A stretch of DNA of 64,000 nt, from assembly GCA_021325365.1 (NCBI GenBank), contig JAJPHF010000135.1:62001-126000 (forward strand), in the 5' to 3' direction. The notes under the pieces are model-generated. The model ran no database searches, was not told where the DNA came from, and saw only the letters and a program-made list of their open reading frames with translations. Of this stretch, positions 8,198-17,145 are shown piece by piece (position 1 is the first letter of the stretch; every line of letters starts with the position of its first letter). Made by a program: the position numbers and the translations under genes. The stretch is from Pseudomonadota bacterium. GTDB taxonomy: Bacteria > Chloroflexota > UBA6077 > JAJPHF01.

Positions 8198-9964
8198 GTG
8201 CCGTTCGACGCGCTCGCGCTGCACGCCATCGCCGACGAGCTGCGAACCACGGTGCTGGACGGCCGTGTGCAGAAGGCGTTCCTGGTCGACGAGCACAGCC
8301 TGGCGCTGGAGCTGTACGCGCATCGCCAGCGCCGCTGGCTGCTCGCCAGCGCGCACCCCGAGGCCGCGCGCGCGCATCTCGTCGCGGAGCCGCAGGCGCG
8401 CGGCACCGAGCGCGTGACCCCCTTCCTGCTGCTCCTCCGCAAGCACGTGCGCGACGCGCGGCTCGTGGCCGTCGAGCAGCCGCCGCTCGAGCGGGTGCTG
8501 GAGCTGCGCTTCGCGCACCTCGACGAGCGCGGCGCCCGGCGCGAGATCACGCTCGTGCTGGAGCTGATGGGCCGCCGCAGCAACATGGTGCTGGTCCACG
8601 AGGACGGCACGGTGCTCGACGCGCTCAAGCGGGTGAGCCGGCAAGCCAACCCCGTGCGCCCGATCGTGCCGCACGGGCGCTACGAGCCACCGCCGCGGCC
8701 CGACCGGCTCGACCCGCGCCGCGCCACGTCGTACTTCGCGCTGGAGGAGCGGGTGGCCCAGGGCGCCGCCGAGCGCACGCTGGCCCAGCTGTTGCTCGCG
8801 CACCTGGCCGGCCTGAGCCCGTTCGCGGCCGAAGAGCTGGCCTACCGCGCCACCGGCGAGCACCGCGCGCCCCTAAGCCCCGGCGCCCCGCTGCCGTGGG
8901 CCGCGCTGCGCCGCGCCGCCGAGGAGCTGTTCGCCCCATTGGAGACGCACGCCTGGGAGCCGTACCTGATCCTGCACGACGGCCAGCCCGCCGACGCGGT
9001 GCCCTACCGGCCGCACCAGTGCGCGGCGGCCGACTTGGAGCGGTGCGCGAGCCCGAGCGCCGCCTTCGAGCGCCTCTACTTGAGCGGTGGCCCGCGTGCG
9101 CTGCCGACCGAGCGGCCGCGCGCCGAACGCGGCCCCCACGCGCTGGCCCGCGCGCCGCTCCGCGCCGCGCTCGCCGACCGCCGCGCCCAAGTCGAGCGCA
9201 AGCTGGCCGCGCTGGAGCGCTCGCTCGAGGGCTCCGAACGCGCGGACGCCTTGCGCGCCGCGGGCGACGCGATCCTGGCGAACCTGCACACGCTCGCGCC
9301 GGGCCAGACCATGCTGGTGGCCGACGGCCGCGAGATCGCGCTAGACCCGGCCCTCACGCCGCTCGAGAACGCGCAGCGTTACTTCGAGGACTACACGCGG
9401 GCGCGGGATGCGGCCCGCATCGTCCCGGAGCTAATGGCGGAGGCGCGCAACGAGCTGCGCTACGTCGAGGAGATGAGCGCCCAGGTCGAGCTGGCCGACG
9501 ATCCCGCGGCGCTGGAGCAGTTGCGGCGCGAGCTGGTCGGCGCGGGCCTGCTGGCCCGGAGCCGCGGCGAGACGAAGCGTGGCCGCACGGCGCCCGCCCG
9601 GGGCGGCCACCGCCGGGTCCAGGTGGACGGCTACGACGTGCTGCTCGGCACGAGCGCGCTCGGCAACGAGCGGGTCACCTTCGAGCTGGCCGACAACGAC
9701 GACCTGTGGCTGCACGCGCATGGCGTACCGGGCAGCCACGTGGTGGTGCGATCGGGCGGCCGCGCGGTGCCGGCCGAGGTGGTGGAGGCCGCGGCGCGGC
9801 TCGCCGCCGAGCACAGCGCGGCGCGGGGTGACGCGCTCGTGCTCGTGGACTGGACGCCGCGCAAGTACGTCCGCAAGATCCGGGGGGCGCCGCCGGGTTT
9901 GGTCACCTATACGCACGAGCAGACGCTGCGCGTGCGGCCCGGCACGGCGGCCGACGAGGCATGA
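8198..9964 (+). CDS. rqcH: NFACT-family ribosome quality control protein RqcH
   Basis: A 588-residue protein of the Rqc2/RqcH family (older names FbpA, fibronectin-binding protein). It binds stalled large ribosomal subunits and recruits tRNA-Ala for C-terminal alanine tailing. The N-terminal NFACT-N domain starts MPFDALALHAIADEL and includes LELMGRRSNMVLV. A central coiled-coil with helix-hairpin-helix-like segment follows around residues 320-440, and the NFACT-R domain closes the protein with DNDDLWLHAHGVPGSHVVVR and WTPRKYVRKIRGAPPGLV. Start is a GTG at 8198. It is monocistronic, between gmk (divergent) and trxA (convergent). Confidence 0.93.
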   Translation: MPFDALALHAIADELRTTVLDGRVQKAFLVDEHSLALELYAHRQRRWLLASAHPEAARAHLVAEPQARGTERVTPFLLLLRKHVRDARLVAVEQPPLERVLELRFAHLDERGARREITLVLELMGRRSNMVLVHEDGTVLDALKRVSRQANPVRPIVPHGRYEPPPRPDRLDPRRATSYFALEERVAQGAAERTLAQLLLAHLAGLSPFAAEELAYRATGEHRAPLSPGAPLPWAALRRAAEELFAPLETHAWEPYLILHDGQPADAVPYRPHQCAAADLERCASPSAAFERLYLSGGPRALPTERPRAERGPHALARAPLRAALADRRAQVERKLAALERSLEGSERADALRAAGDAILANLHTLAPGQTMLVADGREIALDPALTPLENAQRYFEDYTRARDAARIVPELMAEARNELRYVEEMSAQVELADDPAALEQLRRELVGAGLLARSRGETKRGRTAPARGGHRRVQVDGYDVLLGTSALGNERVTFELADNDDLWLHAHGVPGSHVVVRSGGRAVPAEVVEAAARLAAEHSAARGDALVLVDWTPRKYVRKIRGAPPGLVTYTHEQTLRVRPGTAADEA

Positions 9965-10023
9965 GCGGGCAGCGGCCCGGGGCGCCGCCCTCAGCGCGCG
10001 CCGCTAGACCCCACCGGGCGAAA

Positions 10024-10058
10024 GGGGGTGAGCGCGCCAGCCGACGACGCTCACCCCC
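10024..10058. terminator. Bidirectional hairpin between rqcH and trxA
   Basis: GGGGGTGAGCG (10024-10034) and CGCTCACCCCC (10048-10058) form an 11-bp perfect stem with a 13-nt loop between two convergent genes. Confidence 0.7.
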
Positions 10059-10073
10059 TCGCTCGCCGCGGCG

Positions 10074-10400
10074 CTAGCCGAGATGGCGCTCCAGCTTCGC
10101 CAGCAGGTCGCGCTTGGACATCGCGCCCATCAGCCGCTCGACCGGCTGACCGTTCTTGAACAGGATCATCGTCGGAATGGCCTGGATGCCGAACTTCATG
10201 GCCGTCTGGCCGTTCTCGTCCACGTCCAGCTTGGCGACCTTTAGGCGCCCGCCCTGCTCGCTAGCAACCTCTTCCAGCACCGGCGCAATCGCCTTGCACG
10301 GCCCACACCAAGTCGCCCAGAAGTCGACAAGCACGGGGCCGGGCGCGTTCAGCACCTCGCTCTCGAACGTTGCGTCGGTAATCGCCGTGGTGGCGCCCAT
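10074..10400 (-). CDS. trxA: Thioredoxin
   Basis: A 108-residue cytosolic thioredoxin with the redox site WCGPC (Cys32 and Cys35), the preceding PVLVDFWA strand, the conserved aspartate in KLDVDEN and the cis-proline segment AIPTMILFKNG. Length and spacing match classical TrxA. The ATG at 10400 follows a GAGGTGA. It has its own promoter, which lies across the end of the upstream rmlD-like gene. Confidence 0.97.
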   Translation of the reverse strand: MGATTAITDATFESEVLNAPGPVLVDFWATWCGPCKAIAPVLEEVASEQGGRLKVAKLDVDENGQTAMKFGIQAIPTMILFKNGQPVERLMGAMSKRDLLAKLERHLG

Positions 10401-10481
10401 GATCTCACCTCGTCTCGGCTACTTGCCGTCATCGGGCCGTGCCGCGCTCGCCGCACTGGCCGTCCGCCGACGGCTGTCATC

Positions 10482-10510
10482 ATTATTCCGCGCCGCGCCG
10501 TAACTTACAA
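10482..10510 (-). promoter_or_regulatory. Promoter of trxA
   Basis: Minus-strand TTGTAA (10510-10505), 17-nt spacer, AATAAT (10487-10482). The -35 overlaps the stop codon of the preceding gene. Confidence 0.6.
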
Positions 10511-11449
10511 ATCAGAAGTGGAGCCGCTGGGCGGCGTCGGCAGCCGTCCGGCCGCGGCGAGCTGTGCGTGCAGCCGCTCCAGCCCCTCGCGGGCGGTCAG
10601 TACCCGCACGCCGGGAAAGTCATGCTGGAAGCGCGCGACGGACAGGCCCGCGGCCAGGGGGCGCGGCGCCGGCTGGCGCAGCTCGGCGGTCGTGACCGGC
10701 TCGATCAGGTCGGCGTCGAGCCCGAACACCTCGGCGGCGAGCCGCGCGAAGGCGTAGCGGTCCAGGCGCGAGGCGCCCACGGTGTGATACACGCCGCGCG
10801 CGCCGGCGATCGCCAGGGCGACCACCATCTCGGCCAGGTTATCCGCGAGCGTGGGTGAGCCGATCTGGTCGGCCACCACGCGGACGCGCCGGCCGCGCGC
10901 CAGCTGGTCCAGCAGCCAGAGCACGAAGTTAGGCCGCACGTTGGGCGCGTAGCCGTAGAGGACCGTCGTGCGAGCCACCGCCCAGCGCGGGCAGCGGGCC
11001 GCCACCTCGCGCTCGCTGTCGAGCTTGGTCCGCGCGTAGACGCCCAGGGGGTTCGGCGGGTCGTCCTCGCCATACGGCCCGGCCCGCCCGTCGAAGACGT
11101 ACTCGGTGGACAGGTGGACGAGCCGCGCTCCCTGCTGCGCGCAGGCGTCCGCGACGTTCGCGGTACCGGCCACGTTGATCGCCCGCGCCGCCTCCGGCGC
11201 GCGCTCGCAGCCGTCCACGTCGGTCATCGCCGCAGTATGGACGACGACATCCGGGGCCGCCTCCGCCACCACGGCGCGCACCCGTGCCGCGTCCGTGACG
11301 TCGAGCGGGAGGAAGGGAAAGTCGCCCAGATAGGCGTTAGCGCACGGGCCGCGCGACGCCGCGACCGGCTGGACGTCCGAGCGGCTGAGCACCGCCGCCA
11401 GCAGCTTAGTGCCCAGCAGCCCATTGCTGCCCGTGACGAGGAGTCGCAC
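10505..11449 (-). CDS. rmlD: dTDP-4-dehydrorhamnose reductase family protein
   Basis: A 314-residue short-chain dehydrogenase/reductase of the RmlD family, which makes dTDP-L-rhamnose or a related sugar donor for surface polysaccharide. The Rossmann motif is GSNGLLG at the N-terminus; TAAMTDVDGCE, then STEYVFDG and the catalytic YARTK (Tyr-Lys) are visible, followed by GSPTLADNLAEM. The family also includes methionine adenosyltransferase regulatory proteins, so the exact sugar is uncertain. Neighbouring genes on the opposite strand are for polysaccharide assembly. rmlA-C are not in the window. Confidence 0.85.
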   Translation of the reverse strand: MRLLVTGSNGLLGTKLLAAVLSRSDVQPVAASRGPCANAYLGDFPFLPLDVTDAARVRAVVAEAAPDVVVHTAAMTDVDGCERAPEAARAINVAGTANVADACAQQGARLVHLSTEYVFDGRAGPYGEDDPPNPLGVYARTKLDSEREVAARCPRWAVARTTVLYGYAPNVRPNFVLWLLDQLARGRRVRVVADQIGSPTLADNLAEMVVALAIAGARGVYHTVGASRLDRYAFARLAAEVFGLDADLIEPVTTAELRQPAPRPLAAGLSVARFQHDFPGVRVLTAREGLERLHAQLAAAGRLPTPPSGSTSDL

Positions 11450-11611
11450 CCGCCTTCCCCGACTGCCGTTCGGCGGCCCACGCGCCGCTCACGCGGATTA
11501 TAGGCTGCCGACGCGCCCCCCCGCAGCAGGTTGCCGTCGGCGCACGCCGGATGCTACCCCGTAGGTGACCGGCCGCGAGTTGCAGGCTCACCAGACGAGC
11601 GGACACGCTGC

Positions 11612-12934
11612 ATGAAGACCACCGGGCTCCTGATTGGCGTCCCCGCCACCCCATTGTGGGCGGGTGGGATCGCCGGCGCGCTGCTCCTATACGCGCTGCT
11701 GCCGCAGCCCGCGCTGGCCCTCGCCGCCGCGGCCGGCTTCGCAGTCCTGGCGTACCAGCGGCCCGCGCTTGGGCTGGCTGCCGTGCTCGCCACCCTGCCC
11801 ACGTATTACTTTCCGCGCGAGCTGGGCGGGCTGGCCATCTCGCTGCCCGAGACCGCGCTGCTGCTAACCGCCGGCGCCTGCGCCGCGCGCTGGCTGCGCC
11901 GCCGCGACCTGGCGCCCCGCGCCACGCGCTTCGATCCCTGGGTCGCCCTGCTGCTCGGCGCCGCGCTGCTCTCGCTGCTACCCACCGAGTATGTAAAGCT
12001 GAGCCTCCGCAGCCTGCGCACGCTGATCCTGGAGCCGGTGCTGTTTTACTATCTGGTCGCGGCGGTCTGTCCGACGCTCGGCCGCATGCGGCCCCTGCTC
12101 GCCGGGTTTCTCGGCGGGGCCGCGGCCATCTCCTTGCTGGCGGTCGCGCAGGCCGTGGCCAACGTCAACACGGTGCAGGTGGAGGGCGTCCGGCGCGCGC
12201 TGGGGCTTTACCCGTCGCCGAACCAGCTCGCACTGTACCTGGGCTATGCACTGCCGTTCGCCGTGTCGCTCGCGCTCTGGGTGCGCGCCGCGCGGCGGTG
12301 GTGCGCCGCCCTGGCCGGCCTGCTCGCGCTCGCGCTGGTCCTCACCTTCAGCGTCGGCGGCTGGCTGGGCGCGGGCGCGTCGCTGCTCGTGCTGGCCGCG
12401 CTCTTCAGCCGGCGCGCGCTGGCCCTGACAGCCGCCGCCGGGACGATGGCGGGCGCCGCCGCCCTGCTGGTGGCCGCGCGCTTGGGCATCGAGCGCGTGC
12501 TGAGCGGCACGACCGCCACTTTCCGCGTGCAGATCTGGACCGCCGCGCTCGCCATGCTGCGGGATCATCCGCTGCTGGGGATCGGGCTCGACAACTTTCT
12601 CTATCGCTATCAACTCCAATACATCCTGCCGGAGGCGTGGGCCGAGCCGAACATCTCCCATCCCCACAACTGGGTGCTGCAGTTCTGGCTGGAGCTGGGC
12701 TTCTTGGGCCTCGTCGCGGCGCTTGGCCTGCTCGGCCGCTTCGCGTGGCTGGCCGTCCACGGCTTGCGGGCCGCCCCCGCGGGCGTGGAGCGCGCGCTGC
12801 TGGCCGGCGCGCTCGCCAGCGTGGCGGGCGTGCTCGTCCACGGGGCGCTGGACAACTCGTACTTCCTAGTGGACCTCGCGGTGCTCTTCTGGTGGCAGAT
12901 GGCGATTGCCGCGGCAGCGCGGCCCCGGACGTAG
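11612..12934 (+). CDS. O-antigen ligase / polymerase family membrane protein
   Basis: About 440 residues with roughly ten hydrophobic segments. The C-terminal part carries the Wzy_C-type periplasmic pattern: GIGLDNFLYRYQLQYILPEA, then HPHNWVLQFWLELGFLG, typical of proteins that polymerise or ligate lipid-linked polysaccharide. I chose the ATG at 11612, since the open frame before it is not membrane-like. It heads a long plus-strand polysaccharide cluster. Ligase and polymerase members of this family cannot be told apart by sequence alone. Confidence 0.85.
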   Translation: MKTTGLLIGVPATPLWAGGIAGALLLYALLPQPALALAAAAGFAVLAYQRPALGLAAVLATLPTYYFPRELGGLAISLPETALLLTAGACAARWLRRRDLAPRATRFDPWVALLLGAALLSLLPTEYVKLSLRSLRTLILEPVLFYYLVAAVCPTLGRMRPLLAGFLGGAAAISLLAVAQAVANVNTVQVEGVRRALGLYPSPNQLALYLGYALPFAVSLALWVRAARRWCAALAGLLALALVLTFSVGGWLGAGASLLVLAALFSRRALALTAAAGTMAGAAALLVAARLGIERVLSGTTATFRVQIWTAALAMLRDHPLLGIGLDNFLYRYQLQYILPEAWAEPNISHPHNWVLQFWLELGFLGLVAALGLLGRFAWLAVHGLRAAPAGVERALLAGALASVAGVLVHGALDNSYFLVDLAVLFWWQMAIAAAARPRT

Positions 12935-13108
12935 GCTCGCCTGGCGCGCGGGCGCGCAATTATTGGCGGCCTTGGCGTGACAGTCGCTACAATGCTTGGG
13001 TCGCCTCTCGCGCGGCGGGGGTATGGCGCGTGCCGTCCCCGCGCGCATCTGTCCCGCAAGAATGCCTGGCGACTAATACGCTATCGCGAACGATCGCGGC
13101 GAGGGCCC

Positions 13109-14050
13109 ATGAAGCTGCTGGTAGCGGGAGGGGCGGGCTTCGTGGGCTCGCACCTCTGTGAGCGCCTCCTGGACGCCGGCCACCAGGTGGTCTGCGTCGA
13201 CAGCATGATCACCGGCGACCGCCGCAACGTTGCCCACCTGCTCGGGCGCGAAGCCTTCGAACTGCTGGTCCAAGACATCACCCAGCCGCTCGACGTGGCG
13301 GTGGAGGGCATCTTTCACCTGGCCAGCCCAGCCAGTCCGGTGGCGTACCAGCACCACCCGGAGGAGACGGCGCTCGCCAACGCCCTCGGCTCCCGCGAGC
13401 TGCTGAGGCTCGCCCGTCAGCGGCAGGCGCGCTACCTGTTCGCCTCGACCTCCGAGGTCTACGGCGACCCCGAGGAGCACCCGCAGCGCGAGACGTACTG
13501 GGGCCATGTGAATCCGGTCGGGCCCCGCGCCTGCTACGACGAGAGCAAGCGCTTTGGCGAAGCCTTGACCATGGTCTACCTCACCCAGTACGGCCTCGAC
13601 GCCCGCATCATCCGCATCTTCAACACCTACGGGCCGCGCAGCGATCCGAACGACGGCCGCCTGGTCCCCAACTTCGTGACCCAGGCATTGCGTGGGGAGC
13701 CGCTCACCGTCTACGGCGACGGCAGCCAGACGCGCAGTCTCTGTTACGTCGAGGACCTGGTGCGCGGGATCGAGCTAGCGATGTTCGCCCCCGACACGAC
13801 CGGGCTCGTGGTCAACCTCGGCAATCCCGAGGAGCACACCGTCCTGGAGTACGCCGAGCTGATCCGCGAGCTGGTCGGGACGTCCGTGGAGATCGCCTTC
13901 CGCCCGCTGCCGGCCGACGATCCGACGCGCCGTCGCCCGGACATCACGCGGGCGAGGGAGATGCTCGGCTGGCAGCCGCGCGTGCCGCTGCGCGAGGGGT
14001 TAGAGCGCACGATCGCCTGGTTCCGCGAGGCCGGCGCGGCCGGGGCCTGA
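13109..14050 (+). CDS. NAD-dependent epimerase, UDP-glucuronate decarboxylase-like
   Basis: About 313 residues, extended SDR family. Features: GGAGFVGSHLCERLL Rossmann loop, HLASPASPVAY, the catalytic YDESK in GPRACYDESKRFGEAL, RIFNTYGPRSDPNDGRLVPN and the sugar-nucleotide segment YGDGSQTRSLCYVEDL. The 'GPR-CYDE-KR' and 'NTYGPR' blocks are typical of UDP-xylose synthase (UDP-glucuronate decarboxylase). The ATG at 13109 begins MKLLVAGGAGF exactly where the family begins. It would supply an activated pentose to the surrounding glycosyltransferases; an epimerase role is the alternative. Confidence 0.87.
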   Translation: MKLLVAGGAGFVGSHLCERLLDAGHQVVCVDSMITGDRRNVAHLLGREAFELLVQDITQPLDVAVEGIFHLASPASPVAYQHHPEETALANALGSRELLRLARQRQARYLFASTSEVYGDPEEHPQRETYWGHVNPVGPRACYDESKRFGEALTMVYLTQYGLDARIIRIFNTYGPRSDPNDGRLVPNFVTQALRGEPLTVYGDGSQTRSLCYVEDLVRGIELAMFAPDTTGLVVNLGNPEEHTVLEYAELIRELVGTSVEIAFRPLPADDPTRRRPDITRAREMLGWQPRVPLREGLERTIAWFREAGAAGA

Positions 14051-14052
14051 GC

Positions 14053-15534
14053 ATGAGCCGGATGCCTGCCCAGCGTAGTCTCCCCCTGCCCGCACTACCG
14101 CCCCTCACGCGCGAAACTGGGCTGCTCGGCGCGCTGGCCCTGGCGATTGGCGCGGCCCTCGCGCTCCTGCCGCCGATCCAGGCCGCCGCGCTCTTAGTAG
14201 CGGCGGTCGTCGTGCCGCTGGCCCTGGCGCGTCCGCTCGTCGCGCTCTGCCTCGCGCTCGTGGCGGTGCCGCTCTCCTCCGAATGGGGCCTGGGACTCGG
14301 CGGCCTGAACCTGACTCTCATGGAGCCGGCGGTCGGGCTGGCCGCGCTCGCCTGGCTCATCGACGGCGCGCGCCGGCGCTCGCTCCGCATCTGGCCGTCG
14401 GCGCTGCTGGCTGCCCAGCTCCTCGTCTTCGCGCTATTCGTGATCTCGGCGCTTGGCGCCGAGGCCCCGGGGCCCAGCCTCAAGGACACCCTGAAATGGC
14501 TCGAGCTAGTGGTGGTGTTCGTGCTGACGGTCGATCAGGCGCGCCGCGCGTCGCAGGCCCGCTGGCTGCTACTGGCGCTGGTCGGCGCGGCCAGCCTCGA
14601 GGCGGCCTACGGGCTGTTCCAGTTCCTCACGCGGCGCGGCCCGGACTTCTTCGTCATCGGTCCGTTCATGCGCGCCTTTGGCCACTTCAGCCAGCCCAAC
14701 CCGTTCGCCGGCTATTTGGCAACAGCCCTCCCGGTCGCCTTCGCACTCGCCCTGTGGAGTAAGGACGAGGAGGCCGGGCCGCTTCGCCTGGCGGCGCTCG
14801 GCCCTCGGCGCTTGTCGGCAAGCGTCGCCCTCTGGGCGCGGCCGGCCACCCTGCTGCTGGCCGCCGCGGTGTTCGCCAGCCTGTCGCGCGGCGCCTGGAT
14901 GGGCGTGGCGCTCGCGGGCGCCGTAATGTTGGCGGTCGCCAGCCCCCGCTCCCGCCGCTGGCTCGTGGCCCTGTGCGCGGCGCTGCTGCTCTTGGGGCTC
15001 TTGGGGCTGGTAGGCGCGCTGCCGGCGGTGGTCTCCGAGCGGCTGGGCGTGGTGGCCGAGTATTTCGGCCTGTTCGACGTGCGCACGGTGGACGTCACCC
15101 CAGAGAACTGGTCGATCGTCGAGCGGATGGCCCACTGGCAGGCGGGCTGGTATATGTTCCTCGAGCACCCCTGGTTCGGCGTCGGCCCCGGCAACTACGA
15201 CGCCGTCTACGACCGCTACAACCTGCCGGGCTGGCTGGAGTCGCTGGGCCACGCCCACAACTACTACTTGAACCTGGCGGCCGAGACGGGCATCTTCGGC
15301 CTGAGCGGCTTCCTCCTCACGCTGGCGCTGGCCTATCGCGCGGCCATTCGCGGGCTGCGCAGCCCCAATCCCTTCTGGCGGGCCGTGGCCCTCGGCACCC
15401 TCGGCTCGCTGGTCGCCATCTCCTTGCACAGCGCGTTCGACAACCTCTTCGTCCACGGCGTCAGCGTTCAGATCGGGGCGCTGATGGGCCTCGCCGCGCT
15501 GTCCAGCGGCCAGGCCGAGGCCGACCGTGGGTAG
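14053..15534 (+). CDS. Second O-antigen ligase / polymerase family protein
   Basis: A 493-residue polytopic membrane protein with about a dozen hydrophobic helices. The large external loop carries FGHFSQPNPFAGYLATALP, MAHWQAGWYMFLEHPWFGVG and LGHAHNYYLNLAAETGIFGL, the hallmark Wzy_C/RfaL pattern. It begins 2 nt after the epimerase stop and its 3' end overlaps the next gene by 8 nt, so it belongs to the same transcription unit. Two such proteins in one locus suggest separate polymerase and ligase duties. Confidence 0.87.
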   Translation: MSRMPAQRSLPLPALPPLTRETGLLGALALAIGAALALLPPIQAAALLVAAVVVPLALARPLVALCLALVAVPLSSEWGLGLGGLNLTLMEPAVGLAALAWLIDGARRRSLRIWPSALLAAQLLVFALFVISALGAEAPGPSLKDTLKWLELVVVFVLTVDQARRASQARWLLLALVGAASLEAAYGLFQFLTRRGPDFFVIGPFMRAFGHFSQPNPFAGYLATALPVAFALALWSKDEEAGPLRLAALGPRRLSASVALWARPATLLLAAAVFASLSRGAWMGVALAGAVMLAVASPRSRRWLVALCAALLLLGLLGLVGALPAVVSERLGVVAEYFGLFDVRTVDVTPENWSIVERMAHWQAGWYMFLEHPWFGVGPGNYDAVYDRYNLPGWLESLGHAHNYYLNLAAETGIFGLSGFLLTLALAYRAAIRGLRSPNPFWRAVALGTLGSLVAISLHSAFDNLFVHGVSVQIGALMGLAALSSGQAEADRG

Positions 15535-16591
15535 GCCCGTCGCGCCGGAGGAAGCGCCCACGCCCTTCCCGGCCACGACCGAGATCGGCCCGAGCGCGCC
15601 GCCGGCGCTGGGCGCGCGCCTGACCCAGCCACGCACGCTGATCTCGTTCGCGATCGGGTTTGGGCTGCTGTTCGTCGCCATTCAGCGCCTCGACGTGAAC
15701 CTCGCCACCACCTGGGAGGTCTTGCGCAGCGCGAACGTGCCGCTCTACGTGCTGGCCCTCGTCGTCTACTACGTGGCTTTCGTCTTTCGCAGCATGCGCT
15801 GGCGCACCCTCTTGCGCAACGTCGGGTACCGGCGGCGCGAGGGAGTGGTGCTGCCGCGGCTCTTTGGGCTGGGCCGCATTCTGCTGCTGAGCTGGTTTGC
15901 CAATTGCCTCGTTCCGGCCAAGCTGGGCGACGCCTACCGCGCCTACCTCTTGAAGCGCGACGCGGACGTCTCGTTCTCGAAGACGATGGGCACCGTGCTG
16001 GCCGAGCGCATCCTCGACCTGCTGGTGCTGTTCGGGCTGCTCGGGCTCGCAGCCGTCCTCGCGTTTGGAGCGGCGCTGCCCACCGCCGTCGTCTCGCTGA
16101 TGGAGCTGGCGCTCGTGCTGGCCGTCCTGCTCGTCGTCGGACTGGTCGCCATGCGGCTCCTGGGCGGGCGGATCCGCGGCTGGCTACCGCTGCGGCTGCA
16201 AGGCAAGTACGACTCGTTCGAAGCGGGCACGCTCCAATCGTTCCGCGCGCTGCCGGCGCTGACCGCCTATACCGTCGTCATCTGGCTGTTCGAGGCGGTG
16301 CGCCTGTATCTGGTGATGCTGTCGCTCGGCGTGTGGCGCGCCAACGCGGCGGTGCCGCTGTTCATCGGCCTCGCCGGCGCGCTGCTCACCACCGTGCCCA
16401 TCACGCCCGCCGGGCTCGGCTTTGTCGAGTCGGGCCTGGTGAGCCTCCTCCTGCTGGCTGGCGGCCTGGACCTCATCGGCGGGATGAGCACCGCGGTGGC
16501 GCTGTCCATCGCGCTGCTCGATCGCTCCATCACCTACCTCAGCCTCGTCGCGTTCGGCGCCGTCTTGCACCTCTGGCCTGGAAAGCGGTAA
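15527..16591 (+). CDS. Lysylphosphatidylglycerol synthase TM / UPF0104 membrane protein
   Basis: A 354-residue integral membrane protein with about eight helices. YVAFVFRSMRWRTLLRNVGY, LLSWFANCLVPAKLGDAYRA and VPITPAGLGFVESGLVSLLL are the characteristic blocks of the LPG_synthase_TM (AglD/UPF0104) family, whose members act as flippases or transfer domains in glycolipid and polysaccharide pathways. The GTG start at 15527 lies inside the previous gene. The soluble catalytic aminoacyl-transfer domain of MprF is absent, so lysyl transfer is unlikely. Confidence 0.83.
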   Translation: MGRPVAPEEAPTPFPATTEIGPSAPPALGARLTQPRTLISFAIGFGLLFVAIQRLDVNLATTWEVLRSANVPLYVLALVVYYVAFVFRSMRWRTLLRNVGYRRREGVVLPRLFGLGRILLLSWFANCLVPAKLGDAYRAYLLKRDADVSFSKTMGTVLAERILDLLVLFGLLGLAAVLAFGAALPTAVVSLMELALVLAVLLVVGLVAMRLLGGRIRGWLPLRLQGKYDSFEAGTLQSFRALPALTAYTVVIWLFEAVRLYLVMLSLGVWRANAAVPLFIGLAGALLTTVPITPAGLGFVESGLVSLLLLAGGLDLIGGMSTAVALSIALLDRSITYLSLVAFGAVLHLWPGKR

Positions 16592-16700
16592 AGTCCGGGC
16601 CGCGACGGCCGCTCGCCAGCCCCCCGCCTACGTGCCCACGGAAGTGACAACGGGCGGCCGGCCACACGCGGTCAGCCCAGGCGGACGGCAGAGGGAGGCC

Positions 16701-17126
16701 ATGGCGAGCGGACAGGGCGTGAAGGAGCTGGAGAACCTCGGCATCTGGCGGCGGGCCTACGAGCTGGCGCTGCAGGTGTACGAGGAGACGGCCAGCGTGC
16801 CTGTCGTCGAGCCGGAGCTGCAGGCGCAGCTGCGGCGCGCGGCGGGCGCCGTGGGCGGCCACATCGCCGACGGCTTCGGCCGCTACTCCCGCGCCGAGTA
16901 CCTACGCGCCCTCCACCAGGCGCGCGGCGCCCTCATGGAGACGCGGCACTACCTGCACCTCGCGCGTGCGCTCGACTACCTGCCGGCGGAGGTCGCCGGG
17001 CGCCTGCTTGACGCCACCATGCGCCTGAACGGCGAGCTTCACCGCACCGTGACGGCGCTGCGCGACCGGTCAGCGGCGGTGCCGCCCTCCGAGCCCGGCC
17101 GGCGCGCCTCCGCCGTCGACAATTAG
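16701..17126 (+). CDS. Four helix bundle protein (23S rRNA-IVP/S23 type)
   Basis: A 141-residue, mostly alpha-helical protein. LGIWRRAYELALQVYEET, AQLRRAAGAVGGHIADGFGR, EYLRALHQARGALMETRHYL and the final helix with LNGELHRTVTALRD match the small S23/IVP four-helix-bundle family, first known from intervening sequences in 23S rRNA genes but also widely encoded elsewhere. Start ATG at 16701 follows GAGGGAGG. Cellular role is unknown. It sits in the polysaccharide cluster, 19 nt before a glycosyltransferase. Confidence 0.85.
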   Translation: MASGQGVKELENLGIWRRAYELALQVYEETASVPVVEPELQAQLRRAAGAVGGHIADGFGRYSRAEYLRALHQARGALMETRHYLHLARALDYLPAEVAGRLLDATMRLNGELHRTVTALRDRSAAVPPSEPGRRASAVDN

Positions 17127-17145
17127 CGCGGCCGATCGCTCCGCC

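Noticed and set aside
12961..12993. Promoter for the epimerase gene at 13109
   Set aside because: TACAAT at 12988-12993 is good, but no -35 lies at 16-18 nt (TTGGCG is 19 nt away), and the upstream gene may simply read through.
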